A stretch of 64,000 bases of DNA from CAVSRC01 sp963762605. Its GTDB lineage: Bacteria; Pseudomonadota; Alphaproteobacteria; Rhizobiales; Kaistiaceae. A model generated the notes under the pieces. That model made no database searches, was not told where the DNA came from, and saw nothing but the letters and a program-made list of their open reading frames with translations. The translations under genes and the position numbers were made by a program. The stretch spans positions 248,001 through 312,000 of the forward strand of contig CAVXLJ010000019.1 in NCBI GenBank assembly GCA_963762605.1. Direction: 5' to 3'. Shown here piece after piece: positions 38,706-46,647 of this stretch (within the stretch, counting starts at the first letter, position 1; each line of letters begins with the position of its first letter).

Positions 38706-41700
38706 ATGACCAATGGAGCCGCCAGGGCGGCGATCCCCGTTTTTGCCGAACCCTATGCGCCTGACGACGCCGCGCTCATCCGCGCCTTCATTGCCGAGAC
38801 GCGCCTCGGCGAGGCAGCCGAACGGCGGATCGACCGGCTGGCGGGCGGCCTGATCACCGCGATCCGCGATGCGGCCGGCGGCATCGGCGAACTGGAGGAT
38901 TTCCTGCGCGAATTCGCGCTGTCGACGCGCGAGGGGCTGGCGCTGATGGTGCTGGCCGAGGCGCTGCTGCGTGTGCCCGACGCGGCCACCCAGGACCGTC
39001 TGATCGAGGACAAGATCGGCAGCGGCGACTGGGGCGAGCATTCAGGCCGCGGCGGCAAGCCGTTCGTCGCCGCCTCGATCTGGGCGCTGGGGCTGACCAG
39101 CCGCATCGTCTATCCCGGCGACACGCCGGAGCGTCTGGTCGCCGGCCTGGTCAGCCGCCTCGGCAAGCCGGCGGTGCGCACCGCGACCCGCCAGGCCATG
39201 CGCGTCCTCGGCCATCATTTCGTGCTCGGCCAGACCATCGGCGAGGCGCTCGGCCGCGCGCGCGCCATGGAGAAGCAGGGCTTCCGCCATTCCTACGACA
39301 TGCTCGGCGAGGGGGCCCGCACGGCCGCCGATGCGGAGCGCTATTTCGAAGCCTATGCCGGCGCCATCGCCGCCATTGGCAAGGCCGCCGGCAAGGGCGC
39401 GCTGCCCGACCGGCCGGGCATCTCGGTCAAGCTGTCGGCGCTCCATCCGCGCTACGAGGCGGTCAAGCGCGTGTCCGTGCTGACGGAGCTGGTGCCGCGC
39501 CTGCTCGATTTGGCCCGCGCCGCCAAGCAACACGACCTCAACCTGACCGTCGATGCCGAGGAGGCCGATCGTCTCGAATTATCGCTCGAGGTGGTGGCGG
39601 CGGTGCTCGCCGATTCCTCGCTTCGCGGTTGGGACGGCTTCGGCCTGGCGATCCAGGCCTATCAGAAGCGCGCCGCGGCGGTGGTCGACTGGGTCGGCGC
39701 GGTCGCCACCGCGCTCGACCGCCGGCTGATGGTCCGCCTGGTCAAGGGCGCCTATTGGGATACCGAGGTGAAGCGCGCCCAGGAGCGGGGGCTGGCCGAT
39801 TATCCGGTGTTCACGCGCAAGCCCGCCACCGACCAGTCCTATCTCGCCTGCGCCCACCGCCTTCTGGCGCTCCGCCCGCGTATCTATCCGCAATTTGCCA
39901 GTCACAATGCCCTCACCGTCGCCGCCATCGTGGAGCTGGCCGGCGGCCCGTCCGGCTACGAGTTCCAGCGCCTGCACGGCATGGGCGAGGCGCTGTTCAC
40001 GGCGCTGCGCAAGGACAATGCGGCCATCGCGGCCCGCATCTACGCGCCGGTCGGCGGCCACCGCGAACTGCTCGCCTATCTGGTGCGCCGGCTGCTCGAA
40101 AACGGCGCCAACTCCTCCTTCGTCTCGGTCGTCGGCGACACGGATGTGCCGGTGGAGGACCTGCTCAAGCGGCCGTCCGTTCTGCTCAACGGTGGCGACC
40201 ATGTCCGCCATAGCCGCGTGCCTCTGCCGCGCGACCTCTATGCGCCGGCCCGGAAGAACTCTCTGGGGCTGGAGTTCGGCAGTGCCGCCGCTCTCGGTGC
40301 GCTCCTTTCGGGCATGGCCAGGGCAGGCGATGCGTCCATCGACGCGCGGCCGCTGACCGCCACCAAGGTCGATGGCGTCACCCGGCCCGTGGTCAACCCC
40401 GCCGATGGAACGGCCAAGGTCGGCAATGTCGTGGAGGCGCCGGTTGAATCGATCGATGAAGTCATGGCGGCGGCCAAGGCCGGCTTTGCGGCATGGTCGC
40501 GGGTGTCGGTGGCCGAGCGCGCCGCCGCGCTCGACCGGCTGGCCGACTTGATCGAAGGCGAACGCGACGCGCTGGTGGCGCTGCTGGCCCGCGAAGGCGG
40601 CAAGACGCTCGATGACGGCATCGCCGAGGTGCGCGAGGCAGCCGACTTCTGCCGCTATTACGCAGCGCAAGCACGGCGCCTCTTCGCGCCGGAGACGATG
40701 CCCGGGCCGACCGGCGAAAGCGACCGGCTGATCCGGCGTGGGCGCGGCGTCTTCGTCTGCATCTCGCCGTGGAACTTCCCGCTCGCCATCTTCATCGGCC
40801 AGACGGTGGCGGCGCTCGCCGCCGGGAACGCGGTGATCGCCAAGCCGGCCGAACAGACGCCGCTGGTCGCTTTCCGCGCTTTCGAGCTGTTGCACAAGGC
40901 CGGCGTGCCTTTGGCGGCGGCACAGCTCGCGCCCGGCGACGGCCGGGTCGGCGCCGCGCTCACCGCCCATCCCGACATTGCCGGCGTTGCCTTCACCGGC
41001 TCGACCGAAGTCGCCTGGGCGATCAACCGCGCGCTCGCCGCCAAGAAAGGCCCGATCGTGCCGCTGATTGCCGAGACCGGCGGCATCAACGCCATGATTG
41101 CCGACGCCACCGCGCTGCCCGAGCAGGTGGCCGACGACGTGGTGACCTCCGCCTTCCGCTCCGCCGGCCAGCGCTGCTCGGCGCTCAGGCTGCTGTGCCT
41201 GCAGGACGACGTAGCCGACCGGGTGCTGGAGATGATCGTGGGGGCCGCTGCGGAGCTGGTCCTCGGCGATCCACGCGAACCGGCGACCGACATCGGGCCG
41301 GTGATCGACGGCGAGGCCAAGGCCGCTCTCGACGCCCATGTCGCCGCCATGCGCGCCGCGCCATTCGCCTCCATCCGCCATGAGGGCAAGGCTCCGGCAA
41401 GCGGCACCTTCGTTGCGCCGACGATCATCGAACTGGATTCGCCGGAACGCCTCACCCGCGAGGTGTTCGGTCCGATCCTGCATGTGGTGCGCTGGAAGCC
41501 GCGCGAGCTGGATAAGCTCGTCGCCGCCATCGCCGCCACCGGCTATGGCCTGACGCTGGGCATCCACAGCCGCATCGACGAGACCGTGGAGCAAATTGTC
41601 GACGCGCTGCCGGTCGGCAACGTCTACGTCAACCGCAACATGATCGGCGCGGTGGTCGGCACCCAGCCCTTCGGCGGCTCCGGCCTGTCAGGCACCGGCC

Positions 41701-41813
41701 CCAAGGCGGGCGGGCCGGACTATCTCACCCGCTTCGCGCTCGAGCAGGTGGTCTCGGTCAACACCGCGGCCGCCGGCGGCAACGCCTCGCTGATCGCCAT
41801 GGAGGACGAGTGA
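38706..41813 (+). CDS. putA: bifunctional proline dehydrogenase / glutamate semialdehyde dehydrogenase PutA
   Basis: A 1035-residue enzyme oxidising proline to glutamate in two steps. The FAD-dependent proline dehydrogenase barrel spans about residues 130-500 (SVKLSALHPRYE, MVRLVKGAYWDTEVKRAQ, FASHNALTVAAI, YEFQRLHGMGEALF). The aldehyde dehydrogenase half spans about 560-1010 with AETGGINAMIADATA and catalytic C824 in SAGQRCSALR. No ribbon-helix-helix domain precedes the first catalytic domain, so it is not an autorepressor as in E. coli. The ATG at 38706 follows AGGAAGGAG. Confidence 0.95.
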   Translation: MTNGAARAAIPVFAEPYAPDDAALIRAFIAETRLGEAAERRIDRLAGGLITAIRDAAGGIGELEDFLREFALSTREGLALMVLAEALLRVPDAATQDRLIEDKIGSGDWGEHSGRGGKPFVAASIWALGLTSRIVYPGDTPERLVAGLVSRLGKPAVRTATRQAMRVLGHHFVLGQTIGEALGRARAMEKQGFRHSYDMLGEGARTAADAERYFEAYAGAIAAIGKAAGKGALPDRPGISVKLSALHPRYEAVKRVSVLTELVPRLLDLARAAKQHDLNLTVDAEEADRLELSLEVVAAVLADSSLRGWDGFGLAIQAYQKRAAAVVDWVGAVATALDRRLMVRLVKGAYWDTEVKRAQERGLADYPVFTRKPATDQSYLACAHRLLALRPRIYPQFASHNALTVAAIVELAGGPSGYEFQRLHGMGEALFTALRKDNAAIAARIYAPVGGHRELLAYLVRRLLENGANSSFVSVVGDTDVPVEDLLKRPSVLLNGGDHVRHSRVPLPRDLYAPARKNSLGLEFGSAAALGALLSGMARAGDASIDARPLTATKVDGVTRPVVNPADGTAKVGNVVEAPVESIDEVMAAAKAGFAAWSRVSVAERAAALDRLADLIEGERDALVALLAREGGKTLDDGIAEVREAADFCRYYAAQARRLFAPETMPGPTGESDRLIRRGRGVFVCISPWNFPLAIFIGQTVAALAAGNAVIAKPAEQTPLVAFRAFELLHKAGVPLAAAQLAPGDGRVGAALTAHPDIAGVAFTGSTEVAWAINRALAAKKGPIVPLIAETGGINAMIADATALPEQVADDVVTSAFRSAGQRCSALRLLCLQDDVADRVLEMIVGAAAELVLGDPREPATDIGPVIDGEAKAALDAHVAAMRAAPFASIRHEGKAPASGTFVAPTIIELDSPERLTREVFGPILHVVRWKPRELDKLVAAIAATGYGLTLGIHSRIDETVEQIVDALPVGNVYVNRNMIGAVVGTQPFGGSGLSGTGPKAGGPDYLTRFALEQVVSVNTAAAGGNASLIAMEDE

Positions 41814-41869
41814 GGCTTGTCCCTGCAAGAAAAAGGCTGCAAACCTTCGCGCCCAGCAAGGAGCCACCG

Positions 41870-43576
41870 ATGACCGACAAAGCCTTTCTCTCGCGCGCCA
41901 TCGACCAGGGCAGGGGGGCCGCCCCCGCCGATCTCGTCATCAGGAATGTCGGTCTGCTCGACATCGTCTATGGCGGCGTTACCGTCACCGACATCGCCAT
42001 CTGCGGCGATCGCATCGTCGGCACCTATGAGCCGTATAGCGGCACGCGCGAGATCGACGGCACCGGCCTATTCGCCGTGCCCGGCTTCATCGACACCCAC
42101 CTCCATGTCGAATCCTCGCTGGTGACGCCGCAGGAGTTCGACCGCTGCGTTCTGCCGCACGGCGTCACCACCGCCATCTGCGACCCGCACGAGATCGCCA
42201 ATGTGCTCGGCCTCGAAGGCATCCGCTTCTTCCTCGAGTCGGCCGAAACCACGATCATGGACCTGCGCGTGCAGCTTTCCTCCTGCGTGCCGGCGACGAC
42301 ATTCGAAACGTCTGGCGCCGAGCTGCTGGCAAAGGACCTGATCCCGTTGGCTGCGCACCCCAAGGTGATCGGGCTGGCCGAATTCATGAACTTCCCCGGC
42401 GTGCTGTCGAGCCGCGACGACGTTCTCGACAAGCTCGTCGCCTTCCAGGACGGTCATATCGACGGCCACGCCCCGCTGGTGCGCGGCTATGACCTCAACG
42501 GCTATCTCGCGGCGCGCATCCGCACCGACCACGAGACCACCATCGCCGAAGACGGCCGCGAGAAGCTGAAGAAGGGCCTCGCCGTGCTCATCCGCGAGGG
42601 CTCGGTGACCAAGGACCTGCATGCGCTGGCCGAAATCCTTGACGAGCATTCCTCCAGCATGTGCTGCCTGTGTACCGACGACCGCAACCCGCTCGACATC
42701 GCCGAGGAGGGCCACCTCGACTACATGGTGCGCACGCTGATTGCCCTCGGCCGCCCGCTGCACCACGTCTACCGAGCGGCAAGCTGGTCGGCGGCCAATG
42801 CCTTCGGCCTCAAGGACCGCGGCATGATCGCACCCGGCCGCCGCGCCGATATCGTTCTGGTCGGCGATCTTGCCGAATGTTCGGTGAAGACGGTCATCTC
42901 CGCCGGCCGCGTGGTCGACGATGCGCTCTTCGCCACCCGCAAGACGGTGGCGCCGGTCGGCCTCGACAGCGTCAGGGTCCGCGCGATCACGCCGGCCGAT
43001 TTCCGCATTCCCGGTGCGGCCGCCGAGCTCTCGATGATCGGGGTCGCCCCCGGCCGCGTCGTCACCGATCACGTGCGCAAACAAGTGCCGGCGAAGGGCA
43101 ATGAGCGCCTCGCCGATGCGGCCAATGACATCGCCAAGGTGGCAGTCATCGAGCGCCACGGCAAGGACGGCTCGATCGGCCGCGGCTTCGTCACCGGATT
43201 CGGCATGACGCGCGGCGCCATCGCCTCGTCGGTCGGCCATGACAGCCACAACATCTGCGTCGTCGGCATGGACGACGACGACATGGCGGCGGCTGTCAAC
43301 CGGCTGCGCGAGATCGGCGGCGGCTTCGCGGTGGCGGATGGCGGCAAGGTGGTGGCGGAGCTGGCGCTGCCGCTAGCCGGCCTTATGAGTCTCGAGCCCT
43401 TCGAGGCGGTTCACGCCGGCCTGATGCCGCTGCGCCGAGCGGCGCGCGAGCTCGGCTGCACGCTGCCGGAACCATTCCTCCAGGTTGCTTTCCTGCCACT
43501 CCCGGTCATTCCCCACATGAAGATCACCAATTTCGGTCTTTTCGACGTGGACCGGTTCGAGCTGGTGAAGGAATGA
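41870..43576 (+). CDS. ade: adenine deaminase
   Basis: A 568-residue metallo-dependent adenine deaminase converting adenine to hypoxanthine. The amidohydrolase metal motif is IDTHLHVESS (H77, H79); other family marks are CDPHEIANVLG, GLAEFMNFPGV, CLCTDDRNP and VGHDSHNICVVG. The ATG at 41870 follows AAGGAG. The leader resembles that of putA, which ends 56 bases upstream, so the two may be co-regulated. Its last 204 bases are also read, on the other strand, as the tail of the MFS gene. The ending LPVIPHMKITNFGLFDV is family-like, so the gene is intact. Confidence 0.94.
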   Translation: MTDKAFLSRAIDQGRGAAPADLVIRNVGLLDIVYGGVTVTDIAICGDRIVGTYEPYSGTREIDGTGLFAVPGFIDTHLHVESSLVTPQEFDRCVLPHGVTTAICDPHEIANVLGLEGIRFFLESAETTIMDLRVQLSSCVPATTFETSGAELLAKDLIPLAAHPKVIGLAEFMNFPGVLSSRDDVLDKLVAFQDGHIDGHAPLVRGYDLNGYLAARIRTDHETTIAEDGREKLKKGLAVLIREGSVTKDLHALAEILDEHSSSMCCLCTDDRNPLDIAEEGHLDYMVRTLIALGRPLHHVYRAASWSAANAFGLKDRGMIAPGRRADIVLVGDLAECSVKTVISAGRVVDDALFATRKTVAPVGLDSVRVRAITPADFRIPGAAAELSMIGVAPGRVVTDHVRKQVPAKGNERLADAANDIAKVAVIERHGKDGSIGRGFVTGFGMTRGAIASSVGHDSHNICVVGMDDDDMAAAVNRLREIGGGFAVADGGKVVAELALPLAGLMSLEPFEAVHAGLMPLRRAARELGCTLPEPFLQVAFLPLPVIPHMKITNFGLFDVDRFELVKE

Positions 43577-44785
43577 CATGTCGAAATTGACCGACGGCAC
43601 CGGATCTGGCGCCGTCGGCGGGGCCTCGGCGATGCTCGTCTCGGCTGCCGTCTGGCGCCCGCGCTGCAGGAGGTAGACGGTGAGGACGACGAAGCCGACG
43701 CCAATGGCGATCGGCAGCGCTTCCGCGCCGAACAGGTCGACCAGATAGCCGACCGGCGTCGAGCCGACGATCGAGCCGGCCGAATAGGCCATGGCGAAGC
43801 CGGTGGAGACGATGGCCAGCTTCTGGCCGCGGAAGTCCTGGCCGATGAGCACGACGCCCAGCGTGTAGATGCCGGAAATCGTGCCGCCGGCGAGGAACAG
43901 CACCGGCTCGGCCATCAGCGTGTGACCCATGGCGAAGGGCAGGGCGAAGCTCGTCACGGCCGCCACCACCGAACAAAGAACCAGTGTGACGGTGCGCCCG
44001 TATCGGTCGGCCATCCAGCCCAAGCCGGCGACCAGCACCGCCTCGCCGAGGCTGAAGACCGCCACCAGTCGTGCTGCGCCCGCATCGCTGAAGCCGTGGG
44101 CGAGCCCGTAGAGCGGCAACAGGCTCTGCATCGCCGTCTCGCCGATCCCGCCGAGGAAGCCGGCGGCGACCAGCCCGCCCGCCGCCGACAGAGCGAGTTT
44201 CAGCGTGGTGGCATCGCCGCTGTCCTCCTCCTCGTCCGATGCGCCTTCCGCCGGGCGGATCATGAGCGCGACGACGACGCCGGCCGCCAGCGGCAGCATG
44301 GCGACGACAAGCGGCAGCGAGCCCGTGACGCCGACCCCGCCCAGCACCAGCGGCCCGATGAACTGGCAGGTGGCGTAGAGCGTGCCCGAGGCGCCGATGA
44401 TGCGCCCGCGATGGCGGTCGTCGACGACTCCATTCAGCCAGATCTCGGTCGTCGTCCACAGGGCCGCGAAGCAGGCGCCCATGACGAACCGGGCGCCGAA
44501 CCAGACGACGAGGTTGTCGGCGGCAAGGATCGCGCCGAAGGAGGCAAGCGAGATGGCGAACATCGCCGCCACGATGAGACGCACGCCAAACCGGGCGATC
44601 AGCCGCGGCAGGATCGGGCCGACCACCAGAATGCCGGCGCCAGCCAGCGAGGCGTTGAGGCCGATCAGCCAGGTCGCCAGGCCGTGCTTCTCCAGCGCCA
44701 GCGAGAAGAAGGGATAGCTGTAGCCGTAGAGTAGCGCCTCGGCACCGATCAGCGACAGGACGCCGGCAACCCGCCAGAGCTTCAT
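43373..44785 (-). CDS. MFS transporter with a long tail antisense to ade
   Basis: A 470-residue major facilitator with about 12 membrane helices between residues 1 and 390 (GVLSLIGAEALLYGYSY, VVGPILPRLIARFGVRL, central charged loop EGASDEEEDSGD, VGYLVDLFGAEALPIAIG). It resembles the YcaD/MFS_1 type with no clear substrate. The last 68 or so residues, after SVNFDMSFLHQL, come from DNA that is the 3' end of ade read backwards. They look helical (EWQESNLEEWFRQRAAELAR). Most relatives would stop near residue 400, so the tail may be a read-through. It follows the SET-domain gene by 25 bases. Confidence 0.82.
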   Translation of the reverse strand: MKLWRVAGVLSLIGAEALLYGYSYPFFSLALEKHGLATWLIGLNASLAGAGILVVGPILPRLIARFGVRLIVAAMFAISLASFGAILAADNLVVWFGARFVMGACFAALWTTTEIWLNGVVDDRHRGRIIGASGTLYATCQFIGPLVLGGVGVTGSLPLVVAMLPLAAGVVVALMIRPAEGASDEEEDSGDATTLKLALSAAGGLVAAGFLGGIGETAMQSLLPLYGLAHGFSDAGAARLVAVFSLGEAVLVAGLGWMADRYGRTVTLVLCSVVAAVTSFALPFAMGHTLMAEPVLFLAGGTISGIYTLGVVLIGQDFRGQKLAIVSTGFAMAYSAGSIVGSTPVGYLVDLFGAEALPIAIGVGFVVLTVYLLQRGRQTAAETSIAEAPPTAPDPVPSVNFDMSFLHQLEPVHVEKTEIGDLHVGNDREWQESNLEEWFRQRAAELARRSAQRHQAGVNRLEGLETHKAG

Positions 44786-44810
44786 GGAAAGGCCCGCCTC
44801 GAAAGCCCGC

Positions 44811-45224
44811 CTAGATCACGCATTGCGGCTCGGCACACCAGCACCTCTTGCCTTCCGGCACCAGGTTGAAGGTGCGGTAGTCCGCGGTGATCTCCTCGCC
44901 GGGCAGGATGTCGCGTGTCGCATAGACGTAGAGCTGGTCCTCGACGCGCGCATTCGGCCGGCAGCTGTGGTTGAGGTAGTCGACGCCCTCCGGCTCCCAC
45001 ATCGGCAGCAGGCAGAGCAGCTTGGTGCCTTCCAGCTTGAGATGCACCGACTGGCGCCACCAGTAGTCGTCGAGCTTGTCCTTCTCGGCAAGGTCGATCA
45101 TCACCGACTTGCCGTCGAAAAAGCCGATCAGGCTGTCCTTGGGGATCGGCCGCGTCGCATAGATCGCCTTGTGATCCTCGGAGATCGTGCGGACCTCGAG
45201 GAAATCAAAGTTGGTGTAGCTCAT
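44811..45224 (-). CDS. small SET-domain methyltransferase
   Basis: A 137-residue stand-alone SET domain, predicted to transfer methyl groups from S-adenosylmethionine to protein lysine. The core motif DYLNHSCRPNARV is a near-perfect NHSCxPN, followed by GEEITADYRTFNLV and a post-SET cysteine cluster (RCWCAEPQC) with one upstream cysteine to complete a zinc site. The start MSYTNFDFLEVRT overlaps the upstream gene by 20 bases; the longer frame to 45314 runs into that gene and is rejected. The substrate is unknown; the co-expressed partner is a candidate. Confidence 0.85.
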   Translation of the reverse strand: MSYTNFDFLEVRTISEDHKAIYATRPIPKDSLIGFFDGKSVMIDLAEKDKLDDYWWRQSVHLKLEGTKLLCLLPMWEPEGVDYLNHSCRPNARVEDQLYVYATRDILPGEEITADYRTFNLVPEGKRCWCAEPQCVI

Positions 45225-46200
45225 GACCGTCCCCCTCGACGTCGAACGTCCCTTCGAGCAGCGGCACCCCGCCTGACTGCCCGTCCCGTCCGGGAACGTA
45301 GGGTTGTCCGTCAAAAAGGTTAGCCGACCATTTCTCGGTCAGCCGGCGGGCGTAGATGACCGGCATCTCGTGGACGTGCGGACACTTCTCCATCTCGGCG
45401 AAGACCGGATCGTTGTGCGCCGCCACCCAGTGCCTGCGGTCGTCGGAGAGATAGACGCCGCGCGCCGGGTCGCGGGTGACGCGGCTGTAATTGGTGATGG
45501 TCGTGGCCGACATGTTCTGCCAGGCGGTGACGCATTTGCGGAAGAGCAGCTCGACCGCGTCGCGGTCGTGGACCATCTCATAAGGAGCCCGGCCCCACGC
45601 CTTGATCGCCTGGTCGTGCACCAGCCGGGCGAAGGCGAAGGCATCCGACGTGGTGTTGACGGCGGTGAAAGGGGCGCTCAGTGACGGATCGTAGAGCGCA
45701 TCGCCGGGATCGCCGGCGTGCCGGCAGAAGGCGACCGAGAAGAACTCATAGGCCGTCATCTGGCCGGTGACCGGGCACAGCACGTCGATGGCATGGCCGA
45801 GCGTCCGGCCGCCGATGAGCGCCTGAACGTCGTCTGTCTGGCCGGCCTCGCGCATGGCTTCGCCGAGCGCCTGCAGCTCTTGCGCCGCCGTCCGTAACTT
45901 CTGTTCGTCGTGGACGAAGAGGGCCAGCAGGCCGGTCTTGTGCTCCGCCGCAACATCGCGGCGGAACTCGGCGAAGGCTGCTGCGTATTCCGCGCCGTTG
46001 CGGAAGCGGGCGAGCGCATAGCGCCCGAGCTTGAACTCGCGCCTGCCGGCGGAACACTGCAGGCCGTGCTGCAGCCAGTCCTGGAAAACGTCGGATTTCG
46101 CCCCGTGGAACGGGCACCGGCCGGTTGCACCGCCCGTCCCCATGGCTGCGGGGGCACGAACTTCCGCGGATGGCGCCTCTGGCGCCTCTGCGAGACTCAT
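45205..46200 (-). CDS. unrecognised 331-residue protein, partner of the SET protein
   Basis: First gene of a leftward unit with the SET-domain and MFS genes. I do not recognise a family. Visible are an N-terminal Ala/Pro-rich stretch, CPFHGAKSDVFQDW, a helical region (LRTAAQELQALGEAM), GRTLGHAIDVLCPVTGQ, NTTSDAFAFARLVHDQA, WQNMSATTITNYSRVTRDP and a C-terminal His/Cys patch (EMEKCPHVHEMPVIY). There is no signal peptide or membrane helix, so it is cytoplasmic, and the Cys/His content hints at a metal or heme site. The 20-base overlap with the SET gene implies coupled translation. Confidence 0.7.
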   Translation of the reverse strand: MSLAEAPEAPSAEVRAPAAMGTGGATGRCPFHGAKSDVFQDWLQHGLQCSAGRREFKLGRYALARFRNGAEYAAAFAEFRRDVAAEHKTGLLALFVHDEQKLRTAAQELQALGEAMREAGQTDDVQALIGGRTLGHAIDVLCPVTGQMTAYEFFSVAFCRHAGDPGDALYDPSLSAPFTAVNTTSDAFAFARLVHDQAIKAWGRAPYEMVHDRDAVELLFRKCVTAWQNMSATTITNYSRVTRDPARGVYLSDDRRHWVAAHNDPVFAEMEKCPHVHEMPVIYARRLTEKWSANLFDGQPYVPGRDGQSGGVPLLEGTFDVEGDGHELHQL

Positions 46201-46647
46201 GACTGCCTCCTCGTACGCATACTCAACAAATACTTAACTGCCGCGTCGGGAAATAAGCGGTGCGGTTAACCGGTTGTCAACCAAACGGCCTCGGCCAGCG
46301 CCGCGCCACGAGGCTGATCAGGACGAAATTATCCTTATTTGACTAAGCGTTAACCATAGAAGCGAAGAGTTGTGGTGAGCCCGGAGGAGGAGGGCGCCAG
46401 CGGAGGGCGCGGTTCGCCGTTTGAAGAAGCAAAGTTATTATAAGTAAAAACAATAAATAATAATGAGAATTCATTGAAATAAAGCGCCGAACAAAAGTCG
46501 TTACAAAGTCTGTCGAATCCGGTTGCGAAAGCGTTGGGGAACCTCCGCGAGCAATATATTAAGCAAAAGTAAATAGAACCATTAAACCTATCGCAATGTC
46601 GGCTTGCCACGGTGCGCCCCACATTGGGCCTCGTGGGACGCTTCGCC
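46201..46647. promoter_or_regulatory. AT-rich divergent control region
   Basis: About 450 bases without a gene between the SET-partner gene (leftward) and the first GGDEF-EAL gene (rightward). Features seen are GGTTAACC (46264-46271) directly followed by GGTTGTCAACC (46272-46282); TTAACCAT at 46351-46358, like a CtrA half-site; and a very AT-rich stretch from about 46430 to 46490 holding AATGA-GAAT-TCATT. A second AT-rich stretch lies near 46550-46590. This contrasts sharply with the GC-rich surroundings. I see no convincing -35/-10 pair and no reading frame with coding character. Confidence 0.5.

Noticed and set aside
39579..41594. 671-codon open frame on the minus strand
   Set aside because: Antisense shadow of putA, whose catalytic residues are all in place on the plus strand.
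45205..46200. YqcI/YcgG (GntA-like heme hydroxylase) assignment for the SET partner
   Set aside because: Size and Cys/His content suggested it, but the family's FPC...A and downstream heme motifs are not recognisable, so I left the protein unnamed.
46351..46358. CtrA binding site TTAACCAT
   Set aside because: Only a single half-site without a partner at the required spacing; kept as a remark in the control region, not as a feature.
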